DNA from: Kiritimatiellales bacterium
Lineage (GTDB): Bacteria > Verrucomicrobiota > Kiritimatiellia > Kiritimatiellales > Pontiellaceae
DNA length: 41,721 bases
Direction: 5' to 3'
NCBI GenBank assembly: GCA_030621805.1
Contig: JAUXGY010000001.1
Span: forward strand, 1-41,721
Shown piece after piece: positions 14,577-22,194 of the stretch. The first letter of the stretch is position 1. Every line of letters starts with the position of its first letter. A model generated the notes under the pieces. The model saw nothing but the letters and a program-made list of their open reading frames with translations. It searched no databases and was not told where the DNA came from. A program made the translations under genes and the position numbers.

Positions 14577-17144
14577 ATGATAAAAAAACTCCTTTTAGTC
14601 TGTAGTATCGCAATCGTTGCATTGCTTGGAATCGAGGCGGTCAAACTGGTCGTTACGCCCGAGTATAAGACGCATCAAAAGAGATATAAAAAGATGCTGG
14701 TCGAAATGGCAGTCACCGCCGACGAAAAAGCGGCGGCGGATGCTTATGGCATCAAGCTCCGCCAGCTGGTGTGTCCTGATTTGGGCACAACGGATCGGTG
14801 TATTTCCTGCCATGCGGCCATTGAAGATTCACGCGTAACGAACGGCGTAAAGCCGCTGGTCTCGCATCCGCACGGTCTGCTCGTGGATCACGATATCCGA
14901 AAAATTGGCTGCACGGTCTGCCACGATGGACAGGGGCTGGCGACCAATAAAAAAGAGGCGCACGCCAACGAAATCCACTTTTGGGAAAAGATTCGGTTGC
15001 AGGGCGAACTCGTGCAGGCCAACTGCCTGCGCTGCCATCATATTGAAAGCCTACCGGAGCAAAAAACGATCCAGCTCGGCCATAAACTATTTGTTGAAAA
15101 CGGCTGTCGTGGATGCCACAAGATTGGCAACTCCGGTGGCTTCCTCGGCCCAGACCTTACGCTGATCGGCGATGCTTCGTTCCACTTGAAGGCCCCCGTG
15201 GGGCATAACCGACAGGAGGAGATCGGTAAGTTTAATCACAACGTCAATTTGGCTTATCTTTTTGAATCGGTAAAAAATCCGACGGCCAACGCCGAAGATT
15301 CCAAGATGATCGACAACCATTTCTCGGACGAGGAAGCTCTCGCGCTGGCCGTTTATCTCAAGAGCTTCCAAACCAAGAAGGTTCCCGACAGCCTTCAGGC
15401 GTTCGATAAGAATATTCCCGTGGCATCCGGTCGCGACATCTTCCTGGCGCACTGCTCCGCCTGCCATGGTTCCGAAGGGCAGGGGGCACCGTTGGATGAA
15501 ACCGATAAACTCGGGCCGTCACTCGCGAACGAAGCCTTCCAGTCCATCGCCACGCCGGAATTTGTTAAGGCCATGGTCATCGATCCCGGCAGCTCCATCA
15601 TGCCGGCCTGGGGCAAGTCCGGCGGACTCTCCGAAATAGAGATCGATAAGGTTGTGGCCTATGTCCTTTCGCTCAGGAAATATCCAGAGGAGAAGGATGG
15701 CGATGCGGAGTATGTTGGGAATCCAACCTACGGGAAAATCCGTTTTGAAAGCCGCTGCGCAGGATGCCACGGCATTGATGGAGACTATGAAATCGATCTC
15801 ATCGGCCCAACGCTAACGAGCCCCGAATTCAAGACCTACGCCACGCCGCACTTCCTCGAAACGACGATCCGAAACGGGCGCGCCGGAACGGCGATGCCAT
15901 CATGGTACTTCCTCGAAAATAAAGAGGTAAAAGACATCGTGGCCTTCCTTTCCGGTCGCCGAGAGCAGGCACCGCCGCTCGCGGAATGTTTGGAAGCCGC
16001 CGCGCAGCCCCAAGCAGCGGAACACGGCAAGAGCATGTTCCAAACCCGCTGCGCTTCCTGCCACGGTTTCGAGGCCGAAGGTCGCATCGGGCCGTCGCTC
16101 AACACGCCGGAACTGCAAGTCCTTGGGTCGAATGAATTTTTTCACCGCACCATTACTCACGGTCGCGAAGGCACGGCGATGGGGGGATGGGCGCATCTCT
16201 CGGCAACGGAAGTCGGATCGATCATGGCCTACCTGCGCACCTTCCCGAAAGGTACGATCCGTACGGCGGCACATAAAGCGGTCGCCAGCGAAAGCCAGGG
16301 CAAGGTTAACTTTGACCGAGTGTGCGCACAGTGTCATGGACCGGATGGTGTTGGGCATATTGGTCCCGCAATCGGCGGCAGGGATTTCCTCGCTTCGGTG
16401 GACGATCAATTCCTGCGCGAAATGATCAGCCATGGCCGCAGCGGAACGGGTATGCGTTCGAACCTTCAGGGCACCTCGGGCTTTGCCGGACTTTCGGCCT
16501 CGGAAATTGACGAGGTAATTTCTTATCTGCGCGTACTCGAAACCAAACCCTTCTCGACGATTGGAAGAACGGTTACGGCGGGCGATATTGAAGTTGGGCG
16601 CGATCTATTTGCCCGCACGTGTGCGCAGTGCCATGGCCCTGCGGGTAGTGGCGGTTCCGGCCCAGGCATTGGCCGACCGGGCTTCCTTGCAACCGTCAGC
16701 GATGGCTTTCTCGAAGGCACGATTGCCAACGGACGCACCGGCACGGAAATGCGCGGCTTCTCGCCGGGGCAGCATGCGCTGGCCGATCTGGCGGAACCGG
16801 AAGTCCGCGCCATCGTGGCTTACCTCCGTTCGGGCATCGACCACGACAAGCTGGTGCCGCGCGAAATTATCGGCACCCCGGAGCGCGGTGCAATGTTGTT
16901 TAAGCAGCAGTGTGTGTCGTGTCATGGCGATAAGGATGGCGAGAGCTTTGCACCGTGGTTGGCGAACCCGAAATATTTGGCGGCGGTGGGCAACCCCTAT
17001 CTACAGGCCACCATGTCGATGGGCCACGGCGCAAACATGCGTTCGATGATTCGCGGCGGTAGCGGGATTGTGGAAATGACGGGGCGGGATATCAACGACA
17101 TCATCGCCTACTTACGTAGTGATTTAAAAAATGACGATAAATAA
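14577..17144 (+). CDS. Ten-haem c-type cytochrome with six tandem class-I domains
   Basis: An 855-residue protein with an N-terminal membrane anchor (LLLVCSIAIVALLGIEAV). Ten CxxCH motifs begin at residues 75, 112, 150, 177, 293, 394, 492, 583, 682 and 779. The first four form a compact multihaem head. The other six head repeated domains of about 90-105 residues, each with a downstream Met that can be the sixth ligand (IMPAWG, GTAMPSW, GTAMGGW, GTGMRSN, GTEMRGF, ANMRSM) and a closing helix (IVAYLRS type). It faces the periplasm and sits 12 bases after cytochrome b, so it is the likely electron outlet of the Rieske/b complex toward the following molybdoenzyme. The repeat similarity implies internal duplication. 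Confidence 0.93.
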   Translation: MIKKLLLVCSIAIVALLGIEAVKLVVTPEYKTHQKRYKKMLVEMAVTADEKAAADAYGIKLRQLVCPDLGTTDRCISCHAAIEDSRVTNGVKPLVSHPHGLLVDHDIRKIGCTVCHDGQGLATNKKEAHANEIHFWEKIRLQGELVQANCLRCHHIESLPEQKTIQLGHKLFVENGCRGCHKIGNSGGFLGPDLTLIGDASFHLKAPVGHNRQEEIGKFNHNVNLAYLFESVKNPTANAEDSKMIDNHFSDEEALALAVYLKSFQTKKVPDSLQAFDKNIPVASGRDIFLAHCSACHGSEGQGAPLDETDKLGPSLANEAFQSIATPEFVKAMVIDPGSSIMPAWGKSGGLSEIEIDKVVAYVLSLRKYPEEKDGDAEYVGNPTYGKIRFESRCAGCHGIDGDYEIDLIGPTLTSPEFKTYATPHFLETTIRNGRAGTAMPSWYFLENKEVKDIVAFLSGRREQAPPLAECLEAAAQPQAAEHGKSMFQTRCASCHGFEAEGRIGPSLNTPELQVLGSNEFFHRTITHGREGTAMGGWAHLSATEVGSIMAYLRTFPKGTIRTAAHKAVASESQGKVNFDRVCAQCHGPDGVGHIGPAIGGRDFLASVDDQFLREMISHGRSGTGMRSNLQGTSGFAGLSASEIDEVISYLRVLETKPFSTIGRTVTAGDIEVGRDLFARTCAQCHGPAGSGGSGPGIGRPGFLATVSDGFLEGTIANGRTGTEMRGFSPGQHALADLAEPEVRAIVAYLRSGIDHDKLVPREIIGTPERGAMLFKQQCVSCHGDKDGESFAPWLANPKYLAAVGNPYLQATMSMGHGANMRSMIRGGSGIVEMTGRDINDIIAYLRSDLKNDDK

Positions 17145-17156
17145 GGAGACGGGAAA

Positions 17157-19877
17157 ATGAGACGCAAGGGAATAGACTTATCGAGAAGAAATTTTACGGG
17201 CGGTTCGGTATCTGGTGCTGCAGCATTGGGGCTGGGCGGTCAGATCTTCGCCCCCACTGACATCCTGGCGGAAGCGCAAGGCGGCGGGAAGATTAAGACC
17301 TGTTTGGCGCAATGCCCGTATTGCGGTGTCGGCTGCGGTTCCGTGATTAAGTATGAGGCCGACTCCGGCCGCATTCTCGGTTGTGTGCCCGATAAACAGC
17401 ATCCGACCAATAAGGGAGTGCAGTGCATCAAGGGCTTGAATGCCGACGAACCGGTCTACATTGACCGCCTCACGAAAGTGCTCGTTCGCAAGGATATGAG
17501 CGACCCGATGACGGGTCACGTCTCCAAGACCAAGGGAAGCTTTAATCCGGACGATTTCTATGAAACGACCTACGAGGAAGCGGAGCATATCGTCGCGGAA
17601 AAGCTGGGCCAGATTTATAAGAAAGACGGCGGCAATTCCATCGGCCTCTATGGCTCCGGACAGCTGACGGTTGAAGCCCAGTGGATTGAAAACAAGTTTA
17701 TGAAGGGCGTGCTTGGCTCCAACTCCATCGAAGCCAATGCGCGCATGTGTATGACCTCGGCGGTGACGGCCTATTTTGCGACGCTTGGCTCCGACACTCC
17801 GCCGCTGTGCTACGACGATATTGAGCTTTCCGACATGATTACCTTCTGGGGCCACAACCCGCGCGGTGCGCATACCATCGTCTTTTGGCGCGCGGCTGAC
17901 CACAAGGCGAAGAAGGGCATCCCGACCGTGATTTCCGACCCGCGTCGCACCGGTAGTGTTCAGGCATTGGAGTCGATCAACCCCGAAAACTCGCACCATA
18001 TCCAAACCATCAACGGCGATATTTCGGTGCTCAACGCCATCGCGCACTGCATCCTGACAGAGCACGAGGACATTGTTGAATATGACTTCCTCAAAGAAAA
18101 CACCGTCAACTCGGAAGACTATATCAAGATGTGCCGCGAGGAATATTCCCCCGAGCAAGTCACGGAACTGACGGGTGTGGAGCCGCAACTCATCCGCGAT
18201 ATCGCCGACGACTGGGCAAACGCTACCCGCAAGGGAAAGCGTCGCGGCAAGGGCGGGGTGATCTCCTTCTGGGGCATCGGCTACAACCAGCACATCCACG
18301 GACAGCATAATGTGATTTCGGTAATCAACCTGCACGCGCTGACCGGCAATCTGGGCCGTCCGGGCGCAGGGCCTTTCTCGATGACCGGCCAGCCGAATGC
18401 GATGGGCGAACGCCTGATGGGCGGACTGACCGGCCGCCTGCCGTTCAACCAGGGCATCAAAGGATCGAAGGGGCTGAACCTCAAAGGAATCGAAACGATT
18501 TCCAAGGCGTGGAACTGCTCGCCCGACAAGTTGGTGCAATCGGCCAACGCGAAGAATCCCGGCATGATGGTGGGCTTGTTCGAACGGGCCATCATGGATG
18601 AGGAGACGCTGAAGCGTAACGAACTCGATCCCGTGAAGGCGATGGTCTATTGCTACACCACCCACGTCCATCAGCCCGACCTCAATAACTTGGTACGCCC
18701 GGCACTCAGCAAAATGTTTGTGGTGGTGCAGGATATCTATCGGCATGCACCGAACCTGCTTTACGGCGATGTCATTTTTCCGGCGCTGACGTGGGGCGAG
18801 TGGCAGGGCGGAACCTATATTTCCTCCGAGCGCCGCTTTAATGTCGTGGATGGTGTTGGCAAGGGGATTGACGGAATGGAGCAGTGTCTGCCGGATATGG
18901 ACCTAGCCATCGATAAGGCCAAGTCGGTCGCCCATGCAATTGGAATGTCCGATGCGGAAATTCAGAAAATGTGGCCGTACAAGAAAAAGAAATTCCACCC
19001 GAATGGGCCGGAGCTGTACGACGCGGAAGAGGTGTTTGAGGAGATCGTGAAAGCGTCGAAAGGCTCCGACTGCGATATGACCGGCATGCTGGAAGTACGC
19101 GAGCGCGACGGCATCGGTTTATACGATCAGCTGCGGCAGTTGCGCGGTATACAGTGGCCGGCACCGACCTATGCTCATGCGAAAGCTGGAGGAACACCGC
19201 GCCGGTTCATGGGGCAGGAGCAGTGGGGCAATAAACCCTACGGCAACTTCCGCCGTCCCGATGGCAAGATGGCCTTCAAGCCGTGTCGTCAGGACTACAA
19301 TGGGAAAGAGGAGGTCCATGCCGCGCTCAGCAAGATCGGTACCGATCCGACGGTCTTTGCCTCCGACAACAAGGAACTGCTGGTTAAGGCGCGCGACATG
19401 GGGCTGACGCCGGAATGGCCGGACAAGGAGCACCTAGGCAAGAAATGGGATGAAGTACCGAAAGACAAATATCCCTTCTGGTTGGGGCTCGGAATCGTGT
19501 ATGAGCATTTTCACACGGCCAAGACCATTCGCGGCGCAACCACGCGGCGGCTGGTGCCGGAGCAATATCTTGAAATGCACGAGCTCGATGCCAAAGAACT
19601 CGGCGTTGAAGATGGCGACATGGTGAAGATCACGACTCGGCGCGGGAGCTACCAAGGCCGCGTCTCGGTCGGTGGCATCCGCTCCAAGGTGAAACCGGCG
19701 CGTAATGAAGTTCCGCGCGGCTATGTATTCAGTCCGTGGAACCTTTCCGTGGCCGACTCGGCTGATCCAAAGCACAACAAGTGGCTCGTGAATGCGACCA
19801 GCCATCGGGCCTACGATCCGGTTTCGGGTCAGGTCGATTTCAAGAAGCTGGCAGCTCGGATTGAGCGGTTGTCGTAA
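17157..19877 (+). CDS. Tat-exported Nap/Nas-type molybdopterin oxidoreductase, 906 aa
   Basis: The N-terminus carries a twin-arginine signal (LSRRNFTGGSVSGAAALGLGG). The [4Fe-4S] motif C53-x2-C56-x3-C60-x29-C90 and the likely Mo-ligand Cys198 (ARMCMTSAV) place it in the NapA/NasA-NarB branch of the bis-MGD family. The stretch LTGNLGRPGAGPFSMTGQPN, followed by AMGERLMGGL, is closer to assimilatory Nas/NarB (PGAGPFSLTGQPNAMGGREVGGL) than to the canonical NapA downstream. At 906 residues it is over 100 longer than typical NapA, with extra sequence around 600-740. Periplasmic location plus Nas-like core is unusual. Nitrate is the leading substrate by family, but another oxyanion is possible. AAGGAG lies before the ATG. 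Confidence 0.88.
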   Translation: MRRKGIDLSRRNFTGGSVSGAAALGLGGQIFAPTDILAEAQGGGKIKTCLAQCPYCGVGCGSVIKYEADSGRILGCVPDKQHPTNKGVQCIKGLNADEPVYIDRLTKVLVRKDMSDPMTGHVSKTKGSFNPDDFYETTYEEAEHIVAEKLGQIYKKDGGNSIGLYGSGQLTVEAQWIENKFMKGVLGSNSIEANARMCMTSAVTAYFATLGSDTPPLCYDDIELSDMITFWGHNPRGAHTIVFWRAADHKAKKGIPTVISDPRRTGSVQALESINPENSHHIQTINGDISVLNAIAHCILTEHEDIVEYDFLKENTVNSEDYIKMCREEYSPEQVTELTGVEPQLIRDIADDWANATRKGKRRGKGGVISFWGIGYNQHIHGQHNVISVINLHALTGNLGRPGAGPFSMTGQPNAMGERLMGGLTGRLPFNQGIKGSKGLNLKGIETISKAWNCSPDKLVQSANAKNPGMMVGLFERAIMDEETLKRNELDPVKAMVYCYTTHVHQPDLNNLVRPALSKMFVVVQDIYRHAPNLLYGDVIFPALTWGEWQGGTYISSERRFNVVDGVGKGIDGMEQCLPDMDLAIDKAKSVAHAIGMSDAEIQKMWPYKKKKFHPNGPELYDAEEVFEEIVKASKGSDCDMTGMLEVRERDGIGLYDQLRQLRGIQWPAPTYAHAKAGGTPRRFMGQEQWGNKPYGNFRRPDGKMAFKPCRQDYNGKEEVHAALSKIGTDPTVFASDNKELLVKARDMGLTPEWPDKEHLGKKWDEVPKDKYPFWLGLGIVYEHFHTAKTIRGATTRRLVPEQYLEMHELDAKELGVEDGDMVKITTRRGSYQGRVSVGGIRSKVKPARNEVPRGYVFSPWNLSVADSADPKHNKWLVNATSHRAYDPVSGQVDFKKLAARIERLS

Positions 19878-19888
19878 CGGTAAAAATA

Positions 19889-20491
19889 ATGGGTAAAAAA
19901 AGCAGACGTTTATTTTTCGAGGCCGGGGCAGTTGCCGGAGCATCCGCCTTGGTGGGGGGTGTGCTGGCAGGCAACAAGTCCGATGCCATTGCCCGCTCGG
20001 GGAAGCTCCAGACGGCGGTGGTGCGCCCGCCGGGTGCACTGCCGGAGGAGGAGTTTATTGCCAGCTGCATCGGTTGCAAGCAGTGCGCGGAAGTGTGCTC
20101 GAACGGCTGTATTCAGTTTAGCCGTTGGGATCACGCGCCGGGAACTCCGTATCTCAAAACGCGCGAGCAACCCTGCATCCTTTGCATGAAATGTACGCAG
20201 GTTTGCCCGACGGGTGCGCTCAAGTCCGTGCCGTCGGATTCGGTGGCGGACATTCAGGCCAACGTGAAAATGGGTATTGCTAAGGTGGATGAAAACATCT
20301 GCAACTCATACAATGGCTATGTCTGCGGAGCCTGTGTCTTTGCCTGTCCGTTTTCGGGAACGGCTTTGAAGGCACTGGTCTGGGAGCAACCGATTGTCGA
20401 TCCCGACTACTGCGTCGGGTGCGGCCTATGCGAGAAGGCCTGCATCGTCTATCCCCAAGCCATTCGCGTCGTCCCCATCTCTGTGATATGA
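19889..20491 (+). CDS. napG: NapG-like ferredoxin-type protein
   Basis: A 200-residue Tat-exported iron-sulfur protein (signal SRRLFFEAGAVAGASALVGG). It has four Cys groups: CIGCKQCAEVCSNGC, CILCMKCTQVCP, a looser third group with CGACVFACP, and CVGCGLCEKACIVYP, consistent with four [4Fe-4S] clusters as in NapG/MauM. NapG works with NapH as a quinol dehydrogenase that feeds periplasmic nitrate reductase. Here it follows the 906-aa molybdoenzyme, not the canonical napDAB set. It overlaps the next gene by ATGA. Confidence 0.9.
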   Translation: MGKKSRRLFFEAGAVAGASALVGGVLAGNKSDAIARSGKLQTAVVRPPGALPEEEFIASCIGCKQCAEVCSNGCIQFSRWDHAPGTPYLKTREQPCILCMKCTQVCPTGALKSVPSDSVADIQANVKMGIAKVDENICNSYNGYVCGACVFACPFSGTALKALVWEQPIVDPDYCVGCGLCEKACIVYPQAIRVVPISVI

Positions 20492-21393
20492 AGCCAAAAA
20501 TTTCCATCCTCCGAATCGTGCTCCGCCTGTTGATTCTCGCGCTATTTTTTGTCATTGCGGGAATCAATCACTATTCCACTGTGAAGGCACAGCAGGGAGG
20601 GCAAGAGGTGATTAAGGACTCGGCGATGTTAAGCGCAATCGACAAGCTCTACGGTTCATCCCCACACCGTCCAATCTACGAACATGTGGCAGGCGGCGGG
20701 CTGTGGTCGTTCCAGATCAAGGGGTTTCGGGTGAGCGATCCGCTGGCGGTCGTGAGTGATATTGCCGCATCAAAGACGCTACATAAGCTGATGCTGATTT
20801 CGCTCATCATTCCACTGGTTGGAACGCTATTGCTGGGGCGCGTGTTTTGCAGTTGGATCTGTCCGATGGGTCTATTCGGTGATCTGCTGTTATGGGTTCG
20901 CAGACTGATTGGAAAGGTCGGGTTTAGTTTCTTTAATTTGCCCGTCAGCCGCCGGATTAAGTATTGGGTGCTAGGTTTCGGAACCCTCGTTTCTTTGGTG
21001 GTCTCGATCCAGTTTTTCTACCTTTTCTATCCGCCACGCATGATTTCCGACTGGGCACGCGATGGATGGACCAGCACGATTTCCGGCGTTGACCTTGTGG
21101 TTTTCGGAACCATTCTTTTCTTTGAACTCCTCCTGTGTCAGCGGCTCTGGTGCAAATGCCTCTGCCCCGGCGGCGCGCTCTATTCCCTGCTCAGCAAGTG
21201 GCGGATATTGCGCATCAATCGCGATGTCCATGCCTGCACGGCATGCGGCAAGTGCGACGACGCCTGTCCCTACGACCTTGAACCCGGCTCGCTTCCGCTC
21301 GGCGGCGAATGCGACAACTGCGGATTATGTGTGCAAGCCTGTGGTGACGATGCGATACATTATCGCCTTCAAACTGGCGGAGAAAAATCATGA
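20488..21393 (+). CDS. napH: NapH-like membrane iron-sulfur protein
   Basis: A 301-residue polytopic protein with four predicted membrane segments. The conserved membrane-edge Cys motifs CSWICPMG and CKCLCPGG are present. The C-terminal cytoplasmic ferredoxin domain has CTACGKCDDACP and CDNCGLCVQAC. This is the NapH layout, in which quinol electrons pass to NapG. I chose ATG 20488 because it overlaps the napG stop as ATGA and begins just before the first hydrophobic helix; the longer frame from 20419 lies inside napG. Its own stop overlaps the ATG of the next gene. Confidence 0.9.
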   Translation: MKPKISILRIVLRLLILALFFVIAGINHYSTVKAQQGGQEVIKDSAMLSAIDKLYGSSPHRPIYEHVAGGGLWSFQIKGFRVSDPLAVVSDIAASKTLHKLMLISLIIPLVGTLLLGRVFCSWICPMGLFGDLLLWVRRLIGKVGFSFFNLPVSRRIKYWVLGFGTLVSLVVSIQFFYLFYPPRMISDWARDGWTSTISGVDLVVFGTILFFELLLCQRLWCKCLCPGGALYSLLSKWRILRINRDVHACTACGKCDDACPYDLEPGSLPLGGECDNCGLCVQACGDDAIHYRLQTGGEKS

Positions 21394-22052
21394 TCGGGAA
21401 AAGGGTTGGCAGAAAAATTGAAGGGCAGAAAAATTGCCATGGCCTCGGTGTTTTTAATCATTCTGCCACAAAATCATTCTGCCTGAATTCTCGACAGCGA
21501 AGCCGCATTGGAAATTATTTTATTTTATTCATTCTGTTAAATTTTCTATTGTTGGTTTTCTCGGCCTCGGCCCACCACATCCGCGGTATCCCACACTACA
21601 GCTATCAGGAAAACTATCCGCAGGCTCCTGCGTTCGAAGAATTTCGTGAATCCGGACCGTGGGAACTCCAGTTTACCTATTGGCAGATTCCTTCACAGCC
21701 CGCGCTCGATCTCGCCCTTTATGTAAAACGGCGCGATACAGGGAAACCCTATTCCGACGCGGTAACGATCCAGGTTTTCCAGCAGGGCGAGGACGAAGCC
21801 AACGATCTCAATCATCCCGTCAACGCCTACGCCAATCCGCGGAATATCTATAAGGTGGGGTGGGTCTATGAAGAGGCGGGAATGTATGTCGTGAAGGTTG
21901 ATTTGGGCGAAGGCGATGAGCAGATTTCCGAACGCTTTACCCTTCAGGTCGGCACCGTTCCTCCCAACTACTGGTTCCTCGGAGGTGCGGTGGTTGCCGT
22001 CGTTGGCCTAATGGCTGCCGTGGCCATCATTAAAAAACGAAGTGAGGGCTAA
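21390..22052 (+). CDS. Unrecognised His-led periplasmic domain protein with C-terminal anchor
   Basis: I do not recognise a named family. After a signal-like helix (FILFILLNFLLLVFSASA) the mature chain would begin HHIRGIPHYSYQENYP, a His-rich start that could bind metal. A beta-sandwich-like domain follows (WELQFTYWQIPSQP, ALDLALYVKRRDTGKP, YVVKVDLGEGDEQISERFTLQ), reminiscent of FixH/YtkA-like accessory proteins, then a C-terminal membrane helix. The ATG at 21390 overlaps the napH stop (ATGA) but puts about 40 residues encoded by a repeat element before the signal helix. There is no internal ATG, so the true start may be a non-ATG codon near 21507, or the extension may be real. Confidence 0.65.
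   Translation: MIGKRVGRKIEGQKNCHGLGVFNHSATKSFCLNSRQRSRIGNYFILFILLNFLLLVFSASAHHIRGIPHYSYQENYPQAPAFEEFRESGPWELQFTYWQIPSQPALDLALYVKRRDTGKPYSDAVTIQVFQQGEDEANDLNHPVNAYANPRNIYKVGWVYEEAGMYVVKVDLGEGDEQISERFTLQVGTVPPNYWFLGGAVVAVVGLMAAVAIIKKRSEG
21406..21484. repeat. Inverted repeat, GGCAGAATNATT family (copy C), inside an open frame
   Basis: The left arm 21406-21434 has two units (TGGCAGAAAAATT, GGGCAGAAAAATT). The right arm 21456-21484 has AATCATTCTGCC twice. The intervening loop is about 21 bases. The element lies wholly within the apparent N-terminal coding region of the gene at 21390, upstream of its signal helix. Confidence 0.8.
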
Positions 22053-22073
22053 ACGGTGTGCAGCAGAAGGAAT

Positions 22074-22156
22074 CGGCAGAATGATTGGGTGGCAGACTTA
22101 TTTAAAACCCCTATAGTCCTGAAAAATTATTCTGTCACCCAATTATTCTGCCTACC
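22074..22156. repeat. Inverted repeat, GGCAGAATNATT family (copy D)
   Basis: The left arm 22074-22103 reads CGGCAGAATGATTGGG, then TGGCAGACTTATTT. The right arm 22124-22156 is nearly its reverse complement (AAATTATTCTGTCACCCAAT, then TATTCTGCC). This is the best-preserved copy. It fills the gap between the 220-residue protein and the 595-residue iron-sulfur protein, the only sizeable gap in this half of the respiratory block. Confidence 0.85.
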
Positions 22157-22194
22157 ATTTCACGGGTGACGGAACGCATAGTGGAAGAAACGAA

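Noticed and set aside
17178..18746. 522-codon open frame antisense to the 906-aa molybdoenzyme
   Set aside because: Codon-bias shadow of a clearly coding gene; no motif or start signal.
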